Assembly: GCA_964384945.1 (NCBI GenBank)
Contig: CAYLMK010000048.1
Location: forward strand, 1-13,955
DNA from: S015-6 sp964384945
GTDB taxonomy: Bacteria > Desulfobacterota > DSWW01
Direction: 5' to 3'
Length of the DNA stretch: 13,955 nt
The translations under genes and the position numbers were made by a program. The notes under the pieces were generated by a model. That model was not told the origin of the DNA and ran no database searches. It saw only the letters and a list, made by a program, of their open reading frames with translations. Shown piece after piece: positions 1 to 6,021 of this stretch (position 1 is its first letter; the number at the start of each line of letters is the position of its first letter).

Positions 1-71
1 GCGGTGCAGGGATTTGAACCCCGGACACTGCGGATATGAGCCGCATGCTCTGACCGACTGAGCTACACCGC
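1..71 (-). tRNA. tRNA-Met (anticodon CAT), 3' end cut by window edge
   Basis: Read on the minus strand, the sequence folds as a cloverleaf. The acceptor arm GCGGTGT pairs with GCACCGC (one T-G wobble). A D-arm follows with TAGCTCAG and GGTCAGAGC. The anticodon stem TGCGG/CCGCA encloses the loop CTCATAT with anticodon CAT, and the T-arm contains GGTTCAAATCC. The discriminator base and any encoded CCA fall before base 1. The paired first acceptor base argues against initiator tRNA, whose position 1 is unpaired, and the three G-C pairs typical of the initiator anticodon stem are absent. A CAT anticodon could also be a lysidine-modified tRNA-Ile2; I favour elongator Met from the overall arm sequences. 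Confidence 0.93.
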
Positions 72-102
72 CGCAACCTCTTCGCATCCGCCCTGGGATC
101 AC

Positions 103-131
103 GCTAAACGTAATTAATTACCAGACTTCAA
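103..131 (-). promoter_or_regulatory. Possible weak promoter for tRNA-Met
   Basis: On the minus strand TTGAAG (126-131) stands 17 bases before TTTAGC (103-108), with an AT-rich AATTAATT patch in between, about 32 bases ahead of the tRNA 5' end. The -35 matches 4 of 6 consensus bases but the -10 only 3 of 6, so this is tentative. The tRNA could instead be transcribed from upstream. The rest of the 72-241 spacer shows no convincing terminator or gene. Confidence 0.22.
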
Positions 132-241
132 GGAAGATAGCAACCGGCCGCCATCCGCGTGGATGCGTGCCTGAAACGTAATGAGGAGGCGGCGGATCCT
201 CGATGGTCCCCTGCCCCGGGCTCTCGGCGCGCCTGCCTGCT

Positions 242-883
242 TCAGTAGCCCAGCGGCTCCCCGATCAGGATCACGGTGATGTCGGTGAGGACGGGCCTGC
301 GGTGGAGAACGAGGGTGGCCCTGCAGATTCGGTTTGGATCGTTGCAGTCCACGCACCCCTTTCCCTTCGTACACGGGAGGTCGAGGTTCAAGCTCTTGGC
401 CCGCATGGGTGCGGCGACCTCCTTGATTCTTCGAAAGGCGGCGTGAAGGTCCGGGACGATCTTCTGGATTCCTGCCAGGAGAACGACCTTTGCAGGGCCG
501 AAGGTCATGGCCGAGGTCCGGTTCCCGACGCCGTCGCGGCTGACCAGCTCACCCGACTCGGTCAGCGCGTTCACGCTGCTGAGCAGAACATCGCACAGGA
601 GTTGGTCCTTGCGGATCCGAAGGGTCTCTTCGAGCGTCAGGCGCGGATCCCAGTGGTCGAGCGGGACGGCGCCCTTCTGCCGCAACCCCTCGACAAAATT
701 CATCTGCCGTAGGGTTGCCGACCCGGCCAATCCCACCCGCATGCCTTCTCGAATGGAGGCGAGGACGAACTGCCGGGCCTCGTCCGCCCCGGGGAAAAAA
801 TGGGCGAGAAACTCGTTCTTCCTGAGCGCCTTGATCGTACGTGCGACCCGATCGTTCACGGTCGCAGAACCTTCCACGGTCAC
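242..883 (-). CDS. LUD-domain protein (LutC/YkgG-like, DUF162), lactate-utilization family
   Basis: This 213-residue protein belongs to the LUD-domain family. It shows the family hallmarks GLAGSATLRQMNF near residues 53-65, a middle segment SRDGVGNRTSAMTFGP, and a C-terminal half ending TDITVILIGEPLGY. A Cys cluster near the C-terminus (C171, C177, C180, C187, in CTKGKGCVDC then RIC) is typical of a stand-alone LUD subfamily and suggests a metal or Fe-S site; that is inference. LutC works with LutA and LutB to oxidise lactate, but neither is in this window, so the substrate is open. The start is GTG, chosen because GGGGGAGG at 891-898 sits 7 bases upstream. It follows meaB by 40 bases and is probably co-transcribed with it. 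It is the last gene before tRNA-Met. Confidence 0.85.
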   Translation of the reverse strand: MTVEGSATVNDRVARTIKALRKNEFLAHFFPGADEARQFVLASIREGMRVGLAGSATLRQMNFVEGLRQKGAVPLDHWDPRLTLEETLRIRKDQLLCDVLLSSVNALTESGELVSRDGVGNRTSAMTFGPAKVVLLAGIQKIVPDLHAAFRRIKEVAAPMRAKSLNLDLPCTKGKGCVDCNDPNRICRATLVLHRRPVLTDITVILIGEPLGY

Positions 884-923
884 GTTCGGGCCTCCCCCCT
901 CCCCCTGCCGGCGTCCCTCGTCG

Positions 924-1943
924 TCATCCGGCGGAACCGAAGATCTTCCGCCCGCACGCCTCGTCCTGGAAGAAGGTCTTCATGATCCGGTAGGGGTTCG
1001 CATCCTCCTGCTGCACCTGCGCAAGGTAGCTGCGGACCCGTTCGTCCTCCTCGGCAAGCTTCTCGACCCTGCGGATAAAACGATGGCCGAGAATCTCCAT
1101 GAAATGCCGGCTTCGGATCTTCGCCTTTCTCTCCTCCCCGCTTGCATGGGCCTTCAGGTAGGCCCTGTGCCTGTTCAGGGCCTCATAGATCTCGTCGATC
1201 CCCAGATCCTGGTTCGCCTGGCTGAGCAGGACGGGGACCTTCCAGGCGGAGTCCCGGCTGTCGTTCAATTCCACCATGCCCTTCAGGTCCGAGGCCATCT
1301 TCTCCGCCCCTTCCCGGTCCGCCTTGTTCACGATGAAGACATCGGCGATCTCCATGAGGCCTGCCTTCATGGTCTGCACGGTGTCCCCGGACTCGGGCAC
1401 GAGCACCACGAGCGTGGTGTCTGCGATGTTGACGATATCCAGCTCGGTCTGGCCCACGCCGACCGTCTCGATGATCACCACATCCATTCCAAAGGCGTCG
1501 AAGAGGCGAAGAACCTCGCCCGTGGCCCTGGACAGACCGCCGCCCGTGCCTCTCGTTCCCAGGCTCCGGATGAAGACGCCCTCGTCCAGGGCGTGCCGCT
1601 GCATCCGGATCCGGTCGCCCAGAACCGCCCCGCCGGAGAAGGGGCTCGACGGATCCACGGCGATGACGCCGACCACCCTGTTTTCGGCCCGGAGGCGTGC
1701 GATGAGCTTGTCCACCAGGGTGCTCTTGCCCGCCCCGGGGGGGCCGGTCACCCCGAAGGAGTAACACCGGCCGGTCTTGGGATAGATCGTTTCCATGATC
1801 TCCGGGACAAAGGGGGCGTCGTTCTCCACCGAGGTGACAAGCTTGGCCAATGCCAGCTTTTCACCGGCAAACATACGTTTGAGGAGGGCCGAAACCACGG
1901 ACCCTTCGTTCTTGTCCGCACTCTTCTTGTCTGCGTTCTGCAT
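924..1943 (-). CDS. meaB: Methylmalonyl-CoA mutase-associated GTPase MeaB (ArgK/G3E family)
   Basis: MeaB is a cytoplasmic G3E-family GTPase that gates adenosylcobalamin loading into methylmalonyl-CoA mutase and protects the enzyme from inactivation. The 339-residue product has Walker A GPPGAGKS at 67-74, the family segment VDPSSPFSGGAVLGDRIRM at about 97-114, the switch ETVGVGQTE at 159-167, and the guanine-specificity motif NKAD at 206-209. A helical C-terminal dimerisation region follows. Length is usual for the family. The ATG start is supported by GGAGG about 6 bases upstream. No mutase subunit is visible here, so the partner must be elsewhere. The gene heads a two-gene unit with the LUD protein and has its own likely promoter. 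Older annotations call this family ArgK kinase, which is not its function. Confidence 0.96.
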   Translation of the reverse strand: MQNADKKSADKNEGSVVSALLKRMFAGEKLALAKLVTSVENDAPFVPEIMETIYPKTGRCYSFGVTGPPGAGKSTLVDKLIARLRAENRVVGVIAVDPSSPFSGGAVLGDRIRMQRHALDEGVFIRSLGTRGTGGGLSRATGEVLRLFDAFGMDVVIIETVGVGQTELDIVNIADTTLVVLVPESGDTVQTMKAGLMEIADVFIVNKADREGAEKMASDLKGMVELNDSRDSAWKVPVLLSQANQDLGIDEIYEALNRHRAYLKAHASGEERKAKIRSRHFMEILGHRFIRRVEKLAEEDERVRSYLAQVQQEDANPYRIMKTFFQDEACGRKIFGSAG

Positions 1944-1947
1944 CGAG

Positions 1948-1973
1948 GCCTCCGGAGGCGCGTTTCCGCCCCC
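1948..1973 (-). promoter_or_regulatory. Folded leader over the meaB ribosome binding site
   Basis: The perfect 12-base palindrome GCCTCCGGAGGC at 1948-1959 contains the meaB Shine-Dalgarno GGAGG. Just upstream on the minus strand (1954-1973) a GGGG/GCG arm, GAAA tetraloop and CGC arm with CCTC can pair, using the same CCTCC bases. The two foldings are mutually exclusive, so the site could be hidden or exposed. High GC makes chance pairing fairly likely. Confidence 0.3.
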
Positions 1974-1999
1974 AGGATATGGGTGAGACGGGCGTGTTT

Positions 2000-2028
2000 C
2001 TTATACCAGCCCGTGCATCCGAAGTAAA
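2000..2028 (-). promoter_or_regulatory. Sigma70-type promoter for meaB
   Basis: On the minus strand TTTACT (2023-2028, 4 of 6 matches) and TATAAG (2000-2005, 5 of 6) are 17 bases apart, with a TG one base before the -10 giving an extended -10. It lies in the 183-base gap between the MBL gene and meaB and would leave a leader of about 50 bases. This is the best promoter-like match in the window, but it is not experimentally supported. Confidence 0.5.
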
Positions 2029-2126
2029 TCGCGCGAGCCCCGGCGGCGAGCCCCGCGGCTTCCGAGAACGGCGGGCGGACGTTCACCCGACCGTCACGTC
2101 CACGGCCGACCCTCTTCGGGAAAGGC

Positions 2127-2786
2127 TCAGAGGGCAGGCTCGAGCACCAGGATCTCGGTGGATTCCGGAAGGGATTCCGGTTCGATCTCGACCGTGGACC
2201 CCCCCACCTTCCTGACCTTGGGCTTTCCCTTCAGGAAAGCATCCACCTGCTCGATCGGAAAGGCGCACTTGGGCGTCTTGTAGTGCATCGGGATCACGAT
2301 TCTCGGCTTGAGCTGATCCACAACCCGCGACGCCTCGGCCGGCCCTACGGTGAACGTCCCTCCGACGGGCAGCATCACCACGTCGGGCCGGCCGATGGCT
2401 GCGGCCTGCTCCGCGGAGAGCACGTGCCCCAGGTCGCCCATGTGGCAGACGCGCATCCCGTCCGCCTTGAGACAGAAGACGAAATTCTCGCCCCTTTCCT
2501 TGCCGCCGCTGTCGTCGTGAAACGTGTGCACCCGTTTCATCTCGACCCCTTTGACCGTGTCTGTGCCGGGGCCCTTCGCGACGACCGGGTCGCCCCGGAC
2601 CGTGCTCGTGTAGTTGTGGTCCTCGTGCTGTTCGTGGCTGACGGTGACGATGTCCGCCTCGGTCTCGATGGGGCCGTATCCGAGTGCGCCCCCGTAAGCC
2701 CCCGACTCGTAAGGGTCCATCACGATGCGAACGCCGCTCTTTGTCTCGAGCAGAAAGGCCGCATGTCCCAACCATTGGATCTTCAT
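2127..2786 (-). CDS. MBL-fold metal-dependent hydrolase (COG2220, UlaG/UPF0173-like)
   Basis: This 219-residue cytoplasmic protein has the metallo-beta-lactamase fold signature. The N-terminus MKIQWLGHAAFLLET is typical, followed by VMDPY (22-26), the metal motif SHEQHEDH (50-57), a His at H90 in HTFHDD, GDLGH at 117-121 and the last ligand H168 in IPMHYKT. The usual HxHxDH motif is altered: H51-E-Q-H54-E-D56-H57 has one extra residue between the first two histidines. Substrate is not predictable; relatives include ascorbate-6-phosphate lactonase and many uncharacterised hydrolases. AAGGAGGA at 2792-2799 sits 5 bases before the ATG. It follows ruvB by 26 bases and probably shares its transcript. 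Confidence 0.88.
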   Translation of the reverse strand: MKIQWLGHAAFLLETKSGVRIVMDPYESGAYGGALGYGPIETEADIVTVSHEQHEDHNYTSTVRGDPVVAKGPGTDTVKGVEMKRVHTFHDDSGGKERGENFVFCLKADGMRVCHMGDLGHVLSAEQAAAIGRPDVVMLPVGGTFTVGPAEASRVVDQLKPRIVIPMHYKTPKCAFPIEQVDAFLKGKPKVRKVGGSTVEIEPESLPESTEILVLEPAL

Positions 2787-2812
2787 GGGTCTCCTCCTTC
2801 GTCGTTTTCGCC

Positions 2813-3853
2813 CTAGAACAACTCTCCCTGCCTGTCCTTCGGGACGGGGACGTTGAAATAGGCGAATGCCTGCGCCGTGGCAATGCGTCCCTGCTTCGTC
2901 CTGCCGAGAAAGCCCTTCTGAATCAGGTAGGGCTCGTGCACATCCTCGATCGTGTCCGGCGCCTCGTTGACCGCGGCGGAGAGGGTGTCGATGCCCACCG
3001 GTCCGCCTTGGAAGCCCTCGATGATCATGAGCATGATCTTGCGGTCCATCTTGTCCAAGCCCTGCGCATCCACCTCGAGGAGCTGCAGGGCGAGGGCCGC
3101 CGTCTTCTCATCGATCCTGCCGTCGCCCCGCTCTTGTGCATAGTCGCGGACGCGCCGAAGAAGCCGGTTCGCAACCCGGGGCGTCCCGCGGGCCCTCCGG
3201 GCGATCTCGAGAATTCCTTCCGGGGTGTAGGGCACGTCGAGAATCCTGGCCGAACGCTCCAGGATGGTCGTCAGATCCGCGGACGTGTAGAAATCGAGAC
3301 GGTCCATGACGCCGAAGCGCGTACGCAACGGAGAGGTCAGAAGCCCGGCCCGTGTCGTCGCCCCGACGAGGGTGAAACGGGGAATGTCCAGCTTGATGGC
3401 CCTTGCGCTCGGGCCCTGCCCGATGATGATGTCGAGCTGGTAGTCCTCCATGGCCGGGTAGAGGATCTCCTCCACAGGCCGGGGGAGCCGATGGATCTCG
3501 TCGATGAAAAGAACATCGTGGGTCCGCAGGTTCGTCAGAATCGCAGCCAGATCCCCCTGTTTTTCCACGGCCGGCCCCGACGTGGTGTGGATCTGCACGC
3601 CGAGTTCCCTGGCCAGGATATAGGCGAGCGTCGTCTTGCCGAGCCCGGGAGGGCCGTAGAGAAGCACATGATCGAGCGACTCCCCCCGTCTCCTGGCCGC
3701 ATCGATGAAGATCCGGAGCTTCTCCTTGAGCGCATCCTGGCCCACGAATTCCCGGAGGAGGGTGGGCCTGAGATTGGCCTCGGCGACATCTTCCTCTCTG
3801 CGCGAAGGGCTCACCGGGCTGTTGACTTCTTCCTGTGACATCGCGGCGCGCAT
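2813..3853 (-). CDS. ruvB: Holliday junction branch migration ATPase RuvB
   Basis: RuvB is the AAA+ hexameric motor that, loaded by RuvA, drives branch migration of Holliday junctions. The 346-residue product has Walker A GPPGLGKT at 67-74, Walker B LFIDEIH ending at 121, and the sensor/arginine-finger region GATTRAGLLTSPLRTRFG at 164-181. It also has the C-terminal winged helix with PYLIQKGFLGRTKQGRIA. Length is normal. The start is uncertain between ATG at 3853 and ATG at 3841 (MSQEEVN); AAAGGG abuts the first ATG and GAGG is 13-14 bases upstream, so neither has ideal spacing. The gene begins 17 bases after the ruvA stop. Confidence 0.98.
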   Translation of the reverse strand: MRAAMSQEEVNSPVSPSRREEDVAEANLRPTLLREFVGQDALKEKLRIFIDAARRRGESLDHVLLYGPPGLGKTTLAYILARELGVQIHTTSGPAVEKQGDLAAILTNLRTHDVLFIDEIHRLPRPVEEILYPAMEDYQLDIIIGQGPSARAIKLDIPRFTLVGATTRAGLLTSPLRTRFGVMDRLDFYTSADLTTILERSARILDVPYTPEGILEIARRARGTPRVANRLLRRVRDYAQERGDGRIDEKTAALALQLLEVDAQGLDKMDRKIMLMIIEGFQGGPVGIDTLSAAVNEAPDTIEDVHEPYLIQKGFLGRTKQGRIATAQAFAYFNVPVPKDRQGELF

Positions 3854-3870
3854 CCCTTTGCTGAGGCCTC

Positions 3871-4488
3871 TCAGGGCTCTCTGAGCAGCTCCCGAAGGGT
3901 CGATTTCAGCAGTTCTTCCAGGCCGACCGGCCCCTCCGCGAGCCCCTCTTTCCGGATGGCCCTTTCGATGGCCTTTTCCGCCTCGTTGCGTTTATACCCG
4001 AGGTTCATAAGGGCCGACAAGACCTCCACGTAGAGCTGCCTCTGCTCCCGAGGAATCGGTTCCGCCCGGCTGACCGCCCATTCGCGGGGCGGGATCCTGT
4101 CCTTGAGCTCCACGACGATCCGCTCCGCCGTCTTCTTGCCTACGCCGGGGATCCTCTGAAGCCGTTGGGTGTCGCTGCAGAGGATGGTCTCCAGAAGCTC
4201 CCTGGCCGGAATCCCGGAAAGGATATTCACGGCCAGCCGCGGGCCGATCCCGTTCACCGTGGTCAGAAAGCGAAAAGCCTCTCTTTCCTCCTCCTGGAGG
4301 AATCCGATCAGCAGGATCTGATTCTCGCGCACATGCGTGTGGATGATCAGTTGAACGGGTGCGCCGGCCTCGGGGAGCGCGCAGAGGGTCGTCAGGGGCA
4401 CAAGCACCTCAAAACCGACCCCGTTGGCCTCCACGACGACGGCTTCCGGGGATTTCCTGAGCAGGGAGCCTTTCAAGGTCGCAATCAA
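3871..4488 (-). CDS. ruvA: Holliday junction-binding protein RuvA (TTG start)
   Basis: RuvA tetramers bind the four-way junction and recruit RuvB. The product has an N-terminal OB-fold (about 1-63), a central pair of helix-hairpin-helix motifs (VNGIGPRLAVNIL near 78-90 and IPGVGKKTAERI near 113-124), and a C-terminal three-helix RuvB-binding domain from about 155. I choose TTG at 4488, giving MIATLKGSLL, because RuvA proteins normally begin MI-x-x-L-x-G and AAGAGG (4497-4502) sits 8 bases before this TTG. The GTG three codons upstream (4497) overlaps that Shine-Dalgarno sequence and would add an atypical MPV. Length is then 205 residues. It lies 16 bases after ruvC and 17 before ruvB. Confidence 0.96.
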   Translation of the reverse strand: MIATLKGSLLRKSPEAVVVEANGVGFEVLVPLTTLCALPEAGAPVQLIIHTHVRENQILLIGFLQEEEREAFRFLTTVNGIGPRLAVNILSGIPARELLETILCSDTQRLQRIPGVGKKTAERIVVELKDRIPPREWAVSRAEPIPREQRQLYVEVLSALMNLGYKRNEAEKAIERAIRKEGLAEGPVGLEELLKSTLRELLREP

Positions 4489-4496
4489 GACAGGCA

Positions 4497-4502
4497 CCTC
4501 TT
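4497..4502 (-). promoter_or_regulatory. Ribosome binding site deciding the ruvA TTG start
   Basis: AAGAGG on the minus strand ends 8 bases before the TTG at 4488. The upstream GTG (4495-4497) shares a base with this sequence and so cannot use it. It falls in the short ruvC-ruvA gap, directly after the ruvC stop. Confidence 0.65.
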
Positions 4503-4504
4503 GT

Positions 4505-5056
4505 TCATGGGATGGTCTCGTTTCTCCATCCGTCTCGAGCTGTTCCGCGGCCTGCGCGGCACAGAGAGGTCTTCGTCGCCTCGGAGGTCTGAAAGCAGTG
4601 GGCGTGGCAGATGCAGACAGCCAGCGCGTCCGCGGCGTGGGAGGGTATCCTCTTCTCGACGCCGAGCAGGGCCTGCACCATATCCTTCACCTGCTGCTTG
4701 CCTGCCTGCCCGTAGCGGCAGACCGCCTTTTTGATTTCCGTGGCCGCGTACTCGTAGACCGGTATTTCCGCGAGTGCCGCCGACAGCAGCGTTACCCCCC
4801 TGGCCTGTCCCAGCAACAGGGCGGAGCGGGCATTCCGGGCGAAAAAGACCTGCTCCACGGCCATGTGGTGAGGTTGAAACTCGCGGAAAACAGCCTCCAG
4901 TTCGCGATGAAGTGTCGACAGCCTCTCGACGAAGGGCGTCTGCGCCGATGTCTGAATCGACCCGTCGGCCACGTGGGAAAGCCGACCGCGGCCGTCCCAA
5001 TCGAGGATCCCGAAACCGGTATGCGAGATTCCCGGATCGATCCCCACGACCCGCAT
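4505..5056 (-). CDS. ruvC: Crossover junction endodeoxyribonuclease RuvC
   Basis: RuvC resolves Holliday junctions by paired nicks. The 183-residue product has the RNase H-like fold with catalytic D7 in GIDPG, E68 in AVEQVFF, and H140/D143 in SHAADALAV. A His at the third acidic position is seen in Thermus-type RuvC, whereas E. coli has Asp. The start at 5056 gives MRVVGIDPG, the standard N-terminus, with AAAGGA at 5065-5070 placed 8 bases upstream. Longer in-frame starts at 5065 and 5107 would add a non-conserved tail, and the one at 5065 has its Shine-Dalgarno sequence touching the start codon. The C-terminal 30 or so residues after the last helix look non-conserved. It follows yebC by 105 bases. 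Confidence 0.97.
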   Translation of the reverse strand: MRVVGIDPGISHTGFGILDWDGRGRLSHVADGSIQTSAQTPFVERLSTLHRELEAVFREFQPHHMAVEQVFFARNARSALLLGQARGVTLLSAALAEIPVYEYAATEIKKAVCRYGQAGKQQVKDMVQALLGVEKRIPSHAADALAVCICHAHCFQTSEATKTSLCRAGRGTARDGWRNETIP

Positions 5057-5161
5057 GCTGTCCATCCTTTCGATCCGAGGTCTGCCCCCGGCGGGAGGTT
5101 GTTTCACGGGGACGGGAACCGATGCAGAGGTGTGCCGGAGGGAGGAAGTCCGAGGCGCTGC

Positions 5162-5920
5162 TCACCCTTGGGTCAGGCTTTGCATGACCTCCTTGGGAAT
5201 GTCGAAGTTGGAATAGACATTCTGGACGTCGTCGTTTTCCTCCAGGGCATCCACCAACCGGAGGGTCTGTTCCGCCTCCTTCCCTCGGAGTCTGACGGTG
5301 TTCTTCGGGATCATCGTGATGTCCGCGTCCTGGTAGAGGACCCCTTTTGCATCCAGGGCCTCCTTGACGGCCTGGAAGGCCTCCGGCCGCGTGTACACCT
5401 CGAATTGCCCGTCCTCGGCATCCTCCACGATATCGTCGGCGCCGGCCTCCAGGGCGATCTCCATCAGGGCCTCTTCGTCCACGCCTTTGGCCGGAACCGA
5501 AAGATATCCCTTCTTTTCGAATATCCAGGACACGCAACCGCTCTCGCCCAGGTTCCCGTTCAGCTTGCTGAATATGTGACGCACCTCCGCCGTGCAGCGG
5601 TTTCTGTTGTCCGTCATGACCTCCACAAGGATGGCGGTTCCCCCCGGGCCGTATCCTTCGTAGGTGTACTCCTCGTACCGCACACCTTCGAGCTCCCCGG
5701 TTCCCTTCTTGATGGCCCGGTCGATATTGTCCGAGGGCATGTTCTCCGCCTTGGCGCGGTCGATGGCCGTTCGCAGCCGCGGGTTCATTGCCGGATCCCC
5801 GCCGCCCGCTCGGGCGGCCACCGTCAGCTCGCGGATCAGCTTGGTGAAGGTCTTCCCCCTTTTCGCATCTTCCTTCGCCTTCTTGTGTTTGATGCTGTGC
5901 CACTTCGAGTGCCCGGACAT
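5162..5920 (-). CDS. yebC: YebC/PmpR family protein (TACO1-like)
   Basis: The 252-residue product begins MSGHSKWHSIKHKKA and contains NPRLRTAIDRAKAENMP and YEGYGPGGTAI, the signatures of the YebC family. Members have been described as DNA-binding regulators (PmpR type) and more recently as ribosome-associated factors that help translate proline-rich stretches; which role applies here cannot be told. Length fits the usual 240-250 residues. The ATG is preceded by GGGAGGA with about 6 bases spacing. The gene commonly stands upstream of ruvC-ruvA-ruvB in many bacteria, as here, and is the first gene of this transcription unit. Confidence 0.97.
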   Translation of the reverse strand: MSGHSKWHSIKHKKAKEDAKRGKTFTKLIRELTVAARAGGGDPAMNPRLRTAIDRAKAENMPSDNIDRAIKKGTGELEGVRYEEYTYEGYGPGGTAILVEVMTDNRNRCTAEVRHIFSKLNGNLGESGCVSWIFEKKGYLSVPAKGVDEEALMEIALEAGADDIVEDAEDGQFEVYTRPEAFQAVKEALDAKGVLYQDADITMIPKNTVRLRGKEAEQTLRLVDALEENDDVQNVYSNFDIPKEVMQSLTQG

Positions 5921-5991
5921 CTGGACTCCTCCCGATCCCTACACCCCGGCCTTTGCTTGTTTGCCGCATGGGGGCGATGGTTCACGTTTGC

Positions 5992-6021
5992 ATATTAGAT
6001 CAACGCGATTCAGGAAAGCAA
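5992..6021 (-). promoter_or_regulatory. Tentative promoter for yebC-ruvCAB
   Basis: On the minus strand TTGCTT (6016-6021) is 18 bases from TAATAT (5992-5997). Matches are 3 of 6 and 4 of 6. The element overlaps the stop codon of the HyuB-like gene, and the spacer before yebC (5921-6009) shows no clear terminator, so read-through from the upstream operon is also possible. Confidence 0.27.

Noticed and set aside
145..172. Possible terminator hairpin (CATCC/GGATG) between the LUD gene and tRNA-Met
   Set aside because: Only 5 base pairs with no following T-run; not enough to call.
507..2027. Long plus-strand open frame of 506 codons opposite the LUD gene and meaB
   Set aside because: The opposite strand encodes two well-recognised proteins. 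The plus-strand translation shows no family motif and spans both genes plus their gap, as expected from high third-position GC.
5057..5107. Longer RuvC start at 5107
   Set aside because: It adds a non-conserved tail before MRVVGIDPG. The start at 5056 has a well-spaced AAAGGA and the standard family N-terminus.
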